Shown in pieces: positions 8,055 through 17,324 of a DNA stretch of 64,000 bases. Numbering within the stretch: position 1 is the stretch's first letter; the number at the start of each line of letters is the position of its first letter. The translations under genes and the position numbers were made by a program. Where the stretch lies: NCBI RefSeq assembly GCF_029953595.1, contig NZ_CP124535.1, positions 3,269,001 through 3,333,000 on the forward strand. Direction: 5' to 3'. Source of the DNA: Fuscovulum ytuae (GTDB taxonomy: Bacteria > Pseudomonadota > Alphaproteobacteria > Rhodobacterales > Rhodobacteraceae). The notes beneath the pieces were generated by a model. The model did no database searches and had not been told where the DNA came from. It saw only the letters and a program-made list of their open reading frames with translations.

Positions 8055-9332
8055 ATGAAGACCGACTCCCTGTCCGAGTTTGGTTCCACTGACGAGTTGA
8101 AACTGGCGCGCAATGCCGCCTTTGTCGCGGCACCTGTTGCGCCGCTCTCGGCCCTTGCCACGGGGGGCGCGTTGACGCCGATCCTGATCGGGTCGCTGGT
8201 CTTTGGCATACTCACCTTTGCCGCGCGCAAGGGGCAGGGTGCGGGGCCTGCGCTTCTGGTGACCTTGGCCTTGGTGGGGCAATGCGCGCTGTTCACGGCG
8301 GCCTTTGCGGGCCATGCGTGGCAGGTGGACACGCATATGGCCTTTTTCGCGGTGCTGGCGATTGTTGCGACCATGGGCAGCATCCCGGCGCTGATCTTTG
8401 GGGTCGCTGTCATCGCGGTGCATCACCTGTCGTTGGGCCTTTTGCTGCCGTCGCTGGTCTATCCTTCGGCTGATCTTCTGGGGAACCTTGCGCGGACGGT
8501 GATGCATGCGTTGATCGTGCTGGCCGAGGCGGGGGTTCTTTTGTTGGCCATGATGGCGCGCAAGAAGAGCGCGGCTGAGATCGAAGCAGGGCGGGCGAAA
8601 CTGGCAGAGATTGCGGATGAGGCCGAAGCGGCGCGCGTGGCTGCAGAAGTTGGCCGCGAGTGGGCGCAGCGCGTTTCGGAACGCACCCGCGATGAGGGGC
8701 GGCGTGCGGCGGCGGCGGTGGATCAGATCGCGACAGCGGCGCGGGCGGCGGTGGACCAGGCGGAAGGGTCGCGCGGCCTGTTCGGCGCGGCGCGGCAGGA
8801 TGCGGACCTGTCCAGCCGGACCTTTGCCCAGACGGTGGAAGCGATGCGGTCCATCCGCGAGTCTTCGGACCGCATCAGCCAGATCGTGGAACTGATTGAC
8901 GAGATTGCCCGCCGGACGGACCTTTTGGCCTTGAACGCAGCGGTGGAATCGGCGCGGGCCGGAGAGGCGGGTCGCGGCTTTGCCGTCGTGGCGAATGAGG
9001 TGCGAAAACTGTCGCAGCAATCGGCGGATGCGGCCTTGCAAATCCGGTCGCTGGTGGGCGCTTCGTCCAAGCGGGTGAAGGATGGTGCGGCCCTGATCGA
9101 AGAGACGGGCGTGGCGCTAGAGCGGATCACGCAGACCATCGGCACCTTGGAAGAGCGGATGCGCGACATTTCGACAACGGCTGGCGAGCAGTTTTCGGGC
9201 CTGCAAGAGGTCAAGGTGGCGATCGGTCGGATCGACACCATAGCCGAGGCGGACCGCGAAGGGCCGTCGCTGGTTGCCTTTTCGACAGAAAGGGAAGAGC
9301 AGGGGCCGTCGCCCGCCCGGATTGCCGCCTGA
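8055..9332 (+). CDS. Chemoreceptor-like protein with integral membrane N-terminus and MCP signalling domain
   Basis: 425 residues. Residues about 22-165 hold five to six hydrophobic helices with little periplasmic loop. A coiled-coil region (about 170-240) then leads into an MCP signalling domain. The conserved hairpin tip is present: QIVELIDEIARRTDLLALNA, then ESARAGEAGRGFAVVANEVR (about 277-322). There is no periplasmic ligand-binding domain, no clear HAMP and no C-terminal methylesterase-docking pentapeptide. No che genes are in the window. It may sense membrane state or use the small partner encoded upstream. ATG 8055 follows the upstream stop by 5 bases; TTG 8037 is a less likely start. 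Confidence 0.8.
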   Translation: MKTDSLSEFGSTDELKLARNAAFVAAPVAPLSALATGGALTPILIGSLVFGILTFAARKGQGAGPALLVTLALVGQCALFTAAFAGHAWQVDTHMAFFAVLAIVATMGSIPALIFGVAVIAVHHLSLGLLLPSLVYPSADLLGNLARTVMHALIVLAEAGVLLLAMMARKKSAAEIEAGRAKLAEIADEAEAARVAAEVGREWAQRVSERTRDEGRRAAAAVDQIATAARAAVDQAEGSRGLFGAARQDADLSSRTFAQTVEAMRSIRESSDRISQIVELIDEIARRTDLLALNAAVESARAGEAGRGFAVVANEVRKLSQQSADAALQIRSLVGASSKRVKDGAALIEETGVALERITQTIGTLEERMRDISTTAGEQFSGLQEVKVAIGRIDTIAEADREGPSLVAFSTEREEQGPSPARIAA

Positions 9333-9377
9333 CGGGCGGCAGGACGGGCGACGCGAGGGCCCCGGCCTTGTGGGTGA

Positions 9378-9881
9378 TCAGGCCATGATTTCGCGGGGGA
9401 CGATGAAATCGTCCACCACCCCGCCGCCGAAACCGACCTGTTCCCATGTGTCGATGTTGAAATCGGCCACCATGGTGGCCCCGGTCGGATAGCGGTGGAA
9501 TTCCGGGTTTGCCGGGGCATGGGCCACAAGGCGGGTGGCGAATTCGGCGATGCCGGGGTTGTGGCCGATCATCATCACGCAATCGCCCTTGGCATGGCGC
9601 AGCACGGCCAGCATCACGTCCGGCCCGGCGTGATAGAGCGCGGGCTTGAGTTCCAGAACGGGGCTGCCGGGCAGGGCGGGGGCGATCCCGCTCCAGGTCT
9701 TTCTTGTGCGCAGAGCGTCAGAACAGAGGACCTCATCGGGAATATAGCCGCGCGAGGCGAGCCATTGGCCCAGATCGGCGGCGGCAGCCTTGCCGCGGTC
9801 GTTCAGCGGCCTGTCATGATCGGGGGTGAGCGGGTCGTCCCAGCTGGACTTGGCGTGGCGGGTCAGGATCAGCCGCTTCAT
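9378..9881 (-). CDS. SixA-like histidine phosphatase
   Basis: 167 residues of the histidine phosphatase (phosphoglycerate mutase-like) superfamily. The catalytic RHA motif follows beta-1 (LTRHAKSSWDD, residues 7-16), DRPLNDRGKAAA is the second conserved block and MMIGHNPGIAEF holds the second catalytic His. SixA dephosphorylates phosphohistidine in signalling or nitrogen-PTS proteins; the substrate here is unknown. The start at 9881 is supported by GGAGG seven bases upstream on the minus strand. It faces the chemoreceptor-like gene tail to tail. Confidence 0.85.
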   Translation of the reverse strand: MKRLILTRHAKSSWDDPLTPDHDRPLNDRGKAAAADLGQWLASRGYIPDEVLCSDALRTRKTWSGIAPALPGSPVLELKPALYHAGPDVMLAVLRHAKGDCVMMIGHNPGIAEFATRLVAHAPANPEFHRYPTGATMVADFNIDTWEQVGFGGGVVDDFIVPREIMA

Positions 9882-9904
9882 CGAACCTCCCTTTGCGGGG
9901 TGGT

Positions 9905-10561
9905 TCAGCGCGACACCCCGTCGGTCTTGTGGAATCGGCGCATGTGGTAGGCCGACTGTTCGGGTAGTCTGGCATAGGCTTGCGAGACCGGGCAAGCGCG
10001 GCGCGTGGCACAGCCCATTGTCATGCAGGGGGTGCCTTGGTCGGTGTCGAGGAAGCTGTGGCAGGCGGGGACATCGTAGCCATCCCCGGTCAGTGCCTGG
10101 GCGGGGCAGGCGTCCCGGCAGGGGGCCGGGCAGGTGTCGCAGGGGCGCGGGGTTTGCGCGGGGATGTCGATGCGGGATTTGAGGGCGAGGGCACCCCGGA
10201 AGCTGACCATCAGGCCCTGATCGGCGGAGACGAGCAGGCGGATGGGGCTATCCCAGATGCGGCCCGTACGCAGGGCCCATGTGTAGAAGGGGTGGTAGGG
10301 CGGGCCACCAAAGGGGAAGAGCGCCTTGGCCCCCAGATCGCAGGCGATGCGCCCGATCACACGGCGCGACCAGCGGTCGATGGGATCGGGCTGGTCGTCC
10401 TGCCATTCGGGCTGGGCCGTCAGATGCGCCCAGAAACCCGGTTCGGCGGGGCCGATGAGGAGGAGCGTTTGGGTGCCTGCGGGCACGGCATCCTCGGCAG
10501 TGGGATGGAAGCCGCCCAGAATGGCAAGGTGATGGGCGGCGAGGGTTTCCGGCAGGGTCAC
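9905..10561 (-). CDS. 4Fe-4S ferredoxin-like protein resembling the C-terminal part of QueG
   Basis: 218 residues. The C-terminal half has [17 protein letters not shown] and later C-H-S-F...PCMTMGC...RRACPVS, a two-cluster cysteine pattern like that of the epoxyqueuosine reductase iron-sulfur region. The N-terminal half has no recognisable catalytic motif, and at 218 residues it is much shorter than QueG (about 350), lacking the cobalamin part. It may be an electron carrier. GTG 10561 overlaps the argB stop (GTGA, 10558-10561), so it is coupled to arginine biosynthesis by position only. Confidence 0.75.
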   Translation of the reverse strand: MTLPETLAAHHLAILGGFHPTAEDAVPAGTQTLLLIGPAEPGFWAHLTAQPEWQDDQPDPIDRWSRRVIGRIACDLGAKALFPFGGPPYHPFYTWALRTGRIWDSPIRLLVSADQGLMVSFRGALALKSRIDIPAQTPRPCDTCPAPCRDACPAQALTGDGYDVPACHSFLDTDQGTPCMTMGCATRRACPVSQAYARLPEQSAYHMRRFHKTDGVSR

Positions 10562-11457
10562 CGCTTCACGCGCGGTTTCACGCGCGGTTCGGTAGAGCGG
10601 ATCTGCGATCCGGCGCCGTGGTCGGTGAAAAGCTCCATCAAACAGGCATTGGGGACGCGGCCATCAAGGATGGTGACGGCGCGGACACCTTCGTCGAGCG
10701 CCTTGAGCGCGGTTTCGGTCTTGGGGATCATGCCGCCTGCGATGGTGCCGGCTTCGGTCATGGCGCGGACCTCTTCAGGGGTGATCTGGGTCATGACCTG
10801 ACCTTCGGCATTCTTGACGCCCGCGACATCGGTGAGAAGAAGCAGGCGGTCGGCCTTGAGCGCGCCCGCGATGGCCCCGGCGGCCGTGTCGCCGTTGACG
10901 TTGAAGGTTTCGTTGTCGGCCATGCCGGTGGCGACGGGGGCCACGACGGGGATGATGCCTGCGTTGTAAAGATCGCGCAGGACCTGCACGTTCATTTCGA
11001 CGGGCCGCCCGACGAAGCCGAGTTCGGGATCATCCGCCTCGCAGACCATGAGGTCGTCATCCTTGCCGGAAATGCCCACCGCGCGGCCGCCGGCATCCAT
11101 GATGGCCTGCACGATGCGCTTGTTCACGAGGCCGGACAGGATCATTTCCACCACCTGCACGGTGGCCTTGTCCGTCACGCGCTTGCCGCGGACGAAATCG
11201 GATTTGATGCCAAGCTTGTCGAGCATTTCGTTGATCATCGGGCCGCCGCCATGCACGACGACGGGGTTCACGCCGACCTGCCGCATCAGCACGATGTCGC
11301 GGGCGAATTCGGCCATGGCGGCATCATCGCCCATGGCGTTGCCGCCGAATTTCACCACCACCACCGCGCCGGAATAGCGTTGGAGATAAGGGAGCGCTTC
11401 GGAGAGCATTTTGGCGGTGTTGGCGGCGTCGGACATGGTGCTGGTCTGCGGTTTCAT
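10558..11457 (-). CDS. argB: Acetylglutamate kinase
   Basis: 299 residues. It phosphorylates N-acetylglutamate in the second step of arginine synthesis. [13 protein letters not shown] (about 33-45) and [20 protein letters not shown] are the nucleotide and substrate loops; [16 protein letters not shown] and the [11 protein letters not shown] block follow. Length fits the arginine-inhibited family. ATG 11457 has GGGGGAC upstream; ATG 11436 (M-S-D-A) is an alternative. The C-terminal RVKPRVKR tail is a small in-frame duplication. The downstream Fe-S gene overlaps by four bases. Confidence 0.95.
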   Translation of the reverse strand: MKPQTSTMSDAANTAKMLSEALPYLQRYSGAVVVVKFGGNAMGDDAAMAEFARDIVLMRQVGVNPVVVHGGGPMINEMLDKLGIKSDFVRGKRVTDKATVQVVEMILSGLVNKRIVQAIMDAGGRAVGISGKDDDLMVCEADDPELGFVGRPVEMNVQVLRDLYNAGIIPVVAPVATGMADNETFNVNGDTAAGAIAGALKADRLLLLTDVAGVKNAEGQVMTQITPEEVRAMTEAGTIAGGMIPKTETALKALDEGVRAVTILDGRVPNACLMELFTDHGAGSQIRSTEPRVKPRVKR

Positions 11458-11575
11458 GGGGGTCCCCCGTGACGTTTGGCGTCTTGGTAATGCGGGATGG
11501 CGCGGCTGCCAAGCGGCAATGGCCTTTGCGCGCGAAAGCAGCGAAGATGGGCCGTGCGATTGAAGGGAGAGTCGG

Positions 11576-12307
11576 ATGGACGGGCGAAAGACCCTTGTGC
11601 TGACGGGTGCGTCGCGGGGGATCGGGCATGCGACGGTGAAGCGGTTCTCGGCCGAGGGGTGGCGGGTACTGACCTGTTCGCGCCAGCCCTTTGACCCGCG
11701 CTGCCCTTGGCCGGGGGGAGAGGAGGATCATATCCAGATCGACCTTGCCTCGCCCGACAAGACCATCGCGGCGATTGCCGGGATCAAGGAAAAAATCGGC
11801 GGGCGGCTGGATGCCTTGGTGAACAATGCGGGGATCAGCCCGAAGGGGCCGGAGGGCGCGCGGCTGAACACGCTGGAGACGGACCTGCGCACATGGGGGC
11901 AGGTGTTCCATGTGAATTTCTTCGCCTCGATCGTGCTGGCGCGGGGGTTGATGGCGGAATTGTCGGCGGCGAAAGGGTCGGTGGTGAATGTCACCTCCAT
12001 CGCAGGCAGCCGGGTGCATCCTTTTGCAGGGGCAGCCTATGCCACGTCGAAGGCGGCGCTGGCGGCCTTGACCCGCGAGATGGCGCATGATTTCGGGCCG
12101 CTGGGGGTGCGGGTCAACGCGATCGCGCCGGGCGAGATCGAGACGGCGATCCTGTCCCCGGGGACGGATAAGATCGTCGAGGGTTTGCCACTGCGGCGGT
12201 TGGGGCAGCCGAAGGAGGTTGCGGATGCGATCTGGTTCCTGTGTTCGGAACAGGCGTCCTACATCTCGGGGACGGAGTTGCAGATCAATGGCGGGCAGCA
12301 TGTGTAG
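11576..12307 (+). CDS. Short-chain dehydrogenase/reductase
   Basis: 243 residues; classical SDR with TGASRGIG cofactor loop (10-17), NNAG (about 83), catalytic Ser in NVTSIAG, and Y-x-x-x-K in [13 protein letters not shown]. It ends in the usual [11 protein letters not shown] segment. The substrate cannot be predicted. RBS AAGGGAGAG precedes ATG 11576. It is transcribed against both flanking genes (argB and engB, minus), so it looks inserted into an older minus-strand series. Confidence 0.9.
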   Translation: MDGRKTLVLTGASRGIGHATVKRFSAEGWRVLTCSRQPFDPRCPWPGGEEDHIQIDLASPDKTIAAIAGIKEKIGGRLDALVNNAGISPKGPEGARLNTLETDLRTWGQVFHVNFFASIVLARGLMAELSAAKGSVVNVTSIAGSRVHPFAGAAYATSKAALAALTREMAHDFGPLGVRVNAIAPGEIETAILSPGTDKIVEGLPLRRLGQPKEVADAIWFLCSEQASYISGTELQINGGQHV

Positions 12308-12335
12308 GATGGGCGCTATCGCCCAACCTGCGGGA

Positions 12336-12989
12336 TCATTCCAACGTGGCGATGATGGCGCGCAGGGTTTCGATCCCGTCGCCCTTTTCGGATGAGGTGA
12401 CCACGATCTCGGGGTAGGCGGCGGGGTGTTTGGCCAACGCAGCCTTGACCTGTTCGATCACTGCCTCGCGATCCGCGCGGTTGATCTTGTCGACCTTGGT
12501 CAGCACGCATTGAAATGTCACGGCAGAGCGGTCGAGGAGTTTCAGGATGTCCTCATCCACCGCCTTTACCCCATGGCGCGCGTCGATCAGGACGAAGGCG
12601 CGGCGCAGGGTCTGGCGACCGGAAAGGTAGGATTTCAGCAACTCTTGCCATTTGCGGACCGTGGCGACGGGCGCCTCGGCATAGCCGTAGCCGGGAAGGT
12701 CGGTCATGTAGCGGCTTTCGCCAAGGGCGAAATAGTTGACTTCCTGCGTGCGGCCCGGCGTGTTCGACGCGCGGGCCAGCGTCTTGCGCCCCGTCAGCGC
12801 GTTGATGAGCGAGGATTTCCCCACATTGGAGCGGCCCGCGAAGCAGACCTCCAGCCGGTCGGCGGGGGGCAGGCCCGACATGGCAACCACGCCTTTGACG
12901 AAGGTCACCGGGCCTGCGAACATCAGGCGGCCTTTTTCGCGCGCCTCATCCGATGGGTCGGGGGCGAGGGTGAATTGCAACTGGGTCAT
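12336..12989 (-). CDS. engB: Ribosome biogenesis GTPase EngB/YsxC (YihA)
   Basis: 217 residues. GTPase needed for late 50S assembly. G1 is GRSNVGKSSLIN (about 52-63), the G2/G3 region is SNTPGRTQEVNYF and DLPGYGYAEAP, and G4 is TKVDK. ATG 12989 is preferred over 13001 because it makes an ATGA overlap (12986-12989) with the MOSC gene stop, the same arrangement as other junctions here. It forms a minus-strand operon yidC-MOSC-engB, a common alphaproteobacterial order. Confidence 0.94.
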   Translation of the reverse strand: MTQLQFTLAPDPSDEAREKGRLMFAGPVTFVKGVVAMSGLPPADRLEVCFAGRSNVGKSSLINALTGRKTLARASNTPGRTQEVNYFALGESRYMTDLPGYGYAEAPVATVRKWQELLKSYLSGRQTLRRAFVLIDARHGVKAVDEDILKLLDRSAVTFQCVLTKVDKINRADREAVIEQVKAALAKHPAAYPEIVVTSSEKGDGIETLRAIIATLE

Positions 12990-13735
12990 TGAATCGTCCA
13001 TGCATCGCCGGTGGCAATGTCGCCGCCTTCGACCACCACGGCGTAAAGGCCGAAATCCTGATGCCCGAATTCCCGTTCCAGCGCGTTGAGCGTGTGGGCG
13101 TTGGATTGCCCGGTGGTGGGTTCGACGGTGGTGGCCATGCAGCGGGTGATGCGTTCCTTCACCTCAAGCACCGCGCTGCCGATGTGCAGGCGCTTGCCGA
13201 TCCAGGTCCATTCCTGCCACGCATCAACCCCGTCAAGCCAGAGATTGCCGCGCCAGCGGTGGATCGACAGGTCGTGGCCCATGCGGGCCGAAAGGTCTGC
13301 AAGGCTGGCGAGGTTGAGGATGGCGATGGAGGGGAAGTCGCTGTCGGTCATGCCACGACCTGCGGTGACGATGCGCGCCGGTTGCGCGCGGTTGGCGGGG
13401 TTGAGGGGGCGGACCCATTCGAGGAAGCGGGGCAGGTCTGCCGCATCATCGGGGCGGAAGGTGATGGCCCCGCGCGCCGGGTGGCGCAGGGTGACGGTGG
13501 CGGTCGCCTCGTCCAGATCGCTTTCGATGGCCATCAATTCATAGGCCTTGGCCCCGCGCGCGAAGTTGACGCATTCGTTCCAGCCGGGGGTCAATTTTGC
13601 CGCGTCATGGGCGACGGCCCAATGCCTGTCCCAAGGCAGGCAGGCGCCCGCAGAAAGACGAACGGACGCGAGCATCTCGCGTCCGTGTCCCTTGATCGGG
13701 TGGCGGCAGATATGGGCCAGCCGCCCGCCCGTCAT
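12986..13735 (-). CDS. MOSC domain-containing protein
   Basis: 249 residues. An N-terminal beta-barrel segment (LAHICRHPIKGHGREML) is followed by the MOSC core with LWLDGVDAWQEW and IGSAVLEVKERITRCMATTV, which contains the conserved cysteine thought to carry sulfur or the molybdenum cofactor. MOSC proteins include YiiM and the mitochondrial amidoxime reductase. A role in molybdenum or sulfur chemistry is family knowledge, not shown here. Start (13735) and stop overlap yidC and engB by four bases each. Confidence 0.87.
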   Translation of the reverse strand: MTGGRLAHICRHPIKGHGREMLASVRLSAGACLPWDRHWAVAHDAAKLTPGWNECVNFARGAKAYELMAIESDLDEATATVTLRHPARGAITFRPDDAADLPRFLEWVRPLNPANRAQPARIVTAGRGMTDSDFPSIAILNLASLADLSARMGHDLSIHRWRGNLWLDGVDAWQEWTWIGKRLHIGSAVLEVKERITRCMATTVEPTTGQSNAHTLNALEREFGHQDFGLYAVVVEGGDIATGDAWTIQ

Positions 13736-15561
13736 TTCTTGGCCTTCTTGGACTTATCCGCGACAGGGACGGGTTCCTTCTTCTTGAAGCCCGCCTTGAT
13801 GTTGCCGAAGATGTCCGGCTTGTGCCCGTGGCTGCGCATGATCAGGTATTGCTGGGTGAAGGTGATGATGTTGTTCGTGATCCAGTAGACCACGAGGCCA
13901 GAGGCAAAGCCGCCCAGCATGAACATGAAGATCCACGGCATCCAAGCGAAGACCTGCTGCTGCACCGGATCGGTGGGCTGCGGGTTCAGCTTTTGTTGCA
14001 GCCACATGGTGACGCCCAGAAGGATCGGCAGGATGCCGATGAAAATGAGCGCTATCAGGCTGCCCGGTTCGGGCGCGGCCCAGGGCAGCAGGCCAAAGAG
14101 GTTGTAGATCGACGACGGATCAGGGGCCGAAAGGTCGGTCAGCCAGCCAAAGAAGGGCGCGTGGCGCAATTCGATGGTGACGAAGATCACCTTGTAAAGC
14201 GCGAAGAAGATCGGGATCTGGATCAGGATCGGCAGGCAGCCCGCGGCGGGGTTGACCTTCTTGTCCTTGTAAAGCTGCATCATTTCCTTTTGCAGCTTTT
14301 GCTTGTCTTCGCCCGCGCGTTCCTTGAGTGCCTCAAGTTCCGGCTGAAGTTCCTTCATCTTGGCCATGCTGACGTAAGATTTATATGCCAGCGGCAGGAC
14401 GAGGACCTTGAGAACGAAGGTCAGCGCGATGATGGCAAGGCCCATATTGCCGATCACGGCATTGAGCCAGTGCAGCACGGCAAAGATCGGCTTTGTCAGG
14501 AAGTAGAACCAGCCCCAGTCGATGGAATCGATGAAGCCCGTGACGCCCAGATCGCGTTCATAGGCGCGGATCGTGGCCCATTCCTTGGCCCCGGCAAAGA
14601 GGCGGGTGGTCGCGGTGACGGTTGCGCCGGCCGCCAGTTCCTGCACGGGTTTGCGGGTCTCGGTTTGGAAGATATCGGCGGAGGGGACGTATTTCGTCAC
14701 CGCCGTGAAGGGGACGCCCTGTTCGGGGATCAGGGTCGTCATCCAGTATTTGTCGGTGAAGCCGATCCAGCCATCTGCGCCTGCATCCACCACCTCGGCC
14801 TGCGCGCCTTCGCGCTCGACCACGGGCAGTTCCATCAGATCGTCGTATTTCTGTTCGGTCAGGGTTCCGTCGGTGCGGCTGACCATGCCTTCGTGCAGGA
14901 CGAAGAAGTTCTGAAGGCCGGCCGGCTGGCCGTGGCGCGCCACGATGCCATAGGGAAAGAGCGAAACTGCGGTGCCGGAGGCGTTCTGCACGGTGTCGGT
15001 GACGGTGAACATGTACCGATCATCGACCGAGATTTCACGCGTGAAGGTCATGCCCTTGGCATTCTGCCATTGCAGGGTGACGGGCGCATCGGGGGCGAGC
15101 GTACCGCCCTGCACCACGCGCCATTCGGTGCGCGCGCCGGGCACATCCTCGGCGGTCAGGCCCGTGCCGGGCCCCCAGCCGAAGACGGCGTAATAGGGAT
15201 GTTCTTGGCCCACGGGCGACAGAAGGCGCACGATGGGGGAATCATCGGCCAGTGTTTCCTTATAGCCCTTGAGCGACAGGTCATCGATGCGGCCCCCCAG
15301 AAGCGAGATGGAACCGGTGAGGGCGGGGGTGTCCACCGTCAGGCGGGGTGCTTCGGGCAGGGGGTCGGCTTCGGCGGTGGTCGCCGCGCCATTGGCCGCC
15401 GCGGCGGGGGCTGCGGGGGCGGCATCCTGCGTCTGGGTGACGGCGGGGGCGTTGGGGTCGACGGGCGGCGCCTCGGGCGGTGGGAAGAGGACGAACCATA
15501 CGAGGATGACGACAAAGCTCAGCACGGTTGCGAGCAGGAGGTTCTTGTTCTGATCTTCCAT
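13732..15561 (-). CDS. yidC: Membrane protein insertase YidC
   Basis: 609 residues. The N-terminal helix (about 6-24) is followed by an Ala/Pro-rich linker (about 30-65), a large periplasmic beta domain (about 70-340) and the conserved C-terminal core of five helices. The core has WGWFYFLTKPIFAVLHWLNA, GNMGLAIIALTFVLK, the cytoplasmic coiled hairpin MAKMKELQPELEALKER and KVNPAAGCLPILIQIPIFFA. A basic tail (KKKEPVPVADKSKKAKK) contacts ribosomes. It inserts membrane proteins such as F0 subunit c. First gene of the yidC-MOSC-engB operon; yidD lies nearby but is separated by ttcA and DUF3833. Confidence 0.96.
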   Translation of the reverse strand: MEDQNKNLLLATVLSFVVILVWFVLFPPPEAPPVDPNAPAVTQTQDAAPAAPAAAANGAATTAEADPLPEAPRLTVDTPALTGSISLLGGRIDDLSLKGYKETLADDSPIVRLLSPVGQEHPYYAVFGWGPGTGLTAEDVPGARTEWRVVQGGTLAPDAPVTLQWQNAKGMTFTREISVDDRYMFTVTDTVQNASGTAVSLFPYGIVARHGQPAGLQNFFVLHEGMVSRTDGTLTEQKYDDLMELPVVEREGAQAEVVDAGADGWIGFTDKYWMTTLIPEQGVPFTAVTKYVPSADIFQTETRKPVQELAAGATVTATTRLFAGAKEWATIRAYERDLGVTGFIDSIDWGWFYFLTKPIFAVLHWLNAVIGNMGLAIIALTFVLKVLVLPLAYKSYVSMAKMKELQPELEALKERAGEDKQKLQKEMMQLYKDKKVNPAAGCLPILIQIPIFFALYKVIFVTIELRHAPFFGWLTDLSAPDPSSIYNLFGLLPWAAPEPGSLIALIFIGILPILLGVTMWLQQKLNPQPTDPVQQQVFAWMPWIFMFMLGGFASGLVVYWITNNIITFTQQYLIMRSHGHKPDIFGNIKAGFKKKEPVPVADKSKKAKK

Positions 15562-15673
15562 GGGAGGAGACTGCCGCCGTTGGTGGAATTGGGTCAGGGG
15601 TGCTTCAACAGAAGGGGGGGAGAAAGGTCAAGGCCTTTCGCCCCCGCAGGGGCCGGGGGGCGGGGGAATGTGA

Positions 15674-16543
15674 TCAGCGCAGGGCGGGGGGAAGGCCGTC
15701 ATCCTGCGCGGGTTGGGCCATGCCGGGGGCGAGGTTCAGGAAATCGAAGATCGACGGATCGGCAAGGTGGGAGGGGCGCACGTTCTGTAGCGCGCGGAAC
15801 ATGACGTTGCGGCGGCCGGGGGTGCGGGCCTCCCAGTCATCCAAGAGTTTCTTGACCTGCGCGCGTTGCAGCCCCTCTTGGCTGCCGCAGAGGTCGCAGG
15901 GGATGATCGGGTAATTCATGGCGCGGGCAAATTTTTCACAATCGGCCTCGGCCACGAAGGACAGGGGGCGCAGGACCATGAGGTCGCCATCTTCGTTCAC
16001 GAGCTTCGGCGGCATGGAGGCGAGGCGGCCACCGTGGAAGAGGTTCATGAAGAAGGTTTCAAGGATATCGTCACGGTGATGGCCGAGGACAACGGCGGAA
16101 CAGCCTTCTTCCCGTGCGATGCGGTAAAGGTTGCCCCGCCGCAGGCGCGAACAGAGCGAGCAGTAGGTGCGGCCCTGCGGGACCTTGTCCACCACGATGG
16201 AATAGGTGTCCTGATATTCGATGCGATGGGGAACGCCCATCTTTGTCAGGAATTCCGGCAGGACGGTTGCCGGAAAGCCCGGCTGGCCCTGATCGAGGTT
16301 GCAGGCCAGAAGGTCGACGGGCAGAAGGCCGCGCCATTGCAATTCGTACAGCACGGCAAGGAGGGTATAGCTGTCCTTGCCGCCCGACAGGCAGACCAGC
16401 CAGCGGTCACCGCGGTTGACCATGCCATAGGTTTCAATCGCTTCGCGGGTTTCGCGGACGATGCGCTTGCGCAGCTTCTTGAATTCGGTCGAAGCGGGGG
16501 CGCCGTGGAAGAGCGGGTGGATGTCGTCGAGATCGTCCAGCAT
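15674..16543 (-). CDS. ttcA: tRNA 2-thiocytidine biosynthesis protein TtcA
   Basis: 289 residues; PP-loop ATP pyrophosphatase that thiolates C32 of some tRNAs using an Fe-S cluster. The PP-loop is [12 protein letters not shown] (about 50-61), with cluster cysteines in [11 protein letters not shown] (about 130) and PCDLCGSQ (about 228). ATG 16543 gives the conserved start [16 protein letters not shown]; the frame stays open upstream without homology. It stands alone on the minus strand between yidC and the divergent DUF3833 gene. Confidence 0.93.
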   Translation of the reverse strand: MLDDLDDIHPLFHGAPASTEFKKLRKRIVRETREAIETYGMVNRGDRWLVCLSGGKDSYTLLAVLYELQWRGLLPVDLLACNLDQGQPGFPATVLPEFLTKMGVPHRIEYQDTYSIVVDKVPQGRTYCSLCSRLRRGNLYRIAREEGCSAVVLGHHRDDILETFFMNLFHGGRLASMPPKLVNEDGDLMVLRPLSFVAEADCEKFARAMNYPIIPCDLCGSQEGLQRAQVKKLLDDWEARTPGRRNVMFRALQNVRPSHLADPSIFDFLNLAPGMAQPAQDDGLPPALR

Positions 16544-16659
16544 CGGGCTGCCTTTGGCGCGGGGTGTCGGAAACGTGAGCGATGGATATGCCAGAAGGGC
16601 GCGGTTTGGGCAATCCGGGTGGGGTCGGGCTGCGTATGAGGGGAAATGGAGGACTGCCC

Positions 16660-17205
16660 ATGCGCCTTGCGAAGATCGCCGCCCTTGCCCTGATCCCCCT
16701 GCTCGCGGCCTGCACGGGGAAGCCTGCGCTGACGGATGCATCGCTGTCCACGCGCGAGCTGGAGTTGGAAGAGTTTTTCGACGGCCGGCTGGTGGCGCAT
16801 GGGCAGTTTCAGGACATTTTCGGCACGGTGCGGCGGCAATTCGTGGCCCAGATTGCGGGGGATTGGGATGGCCAGCGGCTGCGGCTGTTCGAGGATTTCA
16901 CCTATGAGGACGGATCGACCGAGCAGCGGGTCTGGACCCTGAGGAAGACCGGCGCGGAGTCCTGGGAAGGCACGGCGCCGGGCGTGATCGGGGTGGCCAC
17001 CGGAGAGGAACGTGGCGACCGGTTCAACTGGCGTTACACGATTGATCTGCCGGTGCCTGCGGCGGATGGGACGGCGGATAGGGTGCGCGTGACGTTTGAC
17101 GATTGGATGTGGCTCTTGACCGAGGATCGGCTGTTCAACAAGGCCTATATGAAACGGTTTGGCGTGGATGTGGGTGAGGTGTCGATCTTCTTCGAGAAGC
17201 TTTGA
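16660..17205 (+). CDS. DUF3833 family lipoprotein
   Basis: 181 residues. The lipoprotein signal peptide ends in LLAAC (lipobox Cys about residue 18), followed by a DUF3833 domain with [34 protein letters not shown] and [24 protein letters not shown]. Probably anchored to the inner or outer membrane facing the periplasm; function unknown. GGAGGA lies 7 bases before ATG 16660. Convergent with yidD; the gap holds three hairpins. Confidence 0.85.
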   Translation: MRLAKIAALALIPLLAACTGKPALTDASLSTRELELEEFFDGRLVAHGQFQDIFGTVRRQFVAQIAGDWDGQRLRLFEDFTYEDGSTEQRVWTLRKTGAESWEGTAPGVIGVATGEERGDRFNWRYTIDLPVPAADGTADRVRVTFDDWMWLLTEDRLFNKAYMKRFGVDVGEVSIFFEKL

Positions 17206-17210
17206 GCCTG

Positions 17211-17317
17211 CTCCAAAGATTTTTCGGTGAAAAATCTTTGGAGCGCGGGGAAAAATCTTTCTTGAAGATTTTTCCCAAAGGGGGCCGGGCGGAAAATCTT
17301 TTTTGAAGATTTTTCGC
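17211..17317. repeat. Three consecutive AT-rich hairpins, locus 1
   Basis: Hairpin 1: 17211-17224 / 17230-17243, perfect 14 bp, loop CGGTG. Hairpin 2: 17248-17259 / 17265-17276, perfect 12 bp, loop TCTTG. Hairpin 3: 17289-17300 / 17306-17317, 12 bp with one G-U pair, loop TTTTG. All share AAATCTT and AAGATTT in the stems. They sit between converging genes and begin 7 bases past the yidD stop on the minus strand. Probably transcription end or mRNA 3'-end structures. Confidence 0.85.
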
Positions 17318-17324
17318 TGTCCTG

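Noticed and set aside
13822-15804. Plus-strand frame of 660 codons opposite yidC
   Set aside because: Shadow frame; yidC on the other strand has full family motifs.
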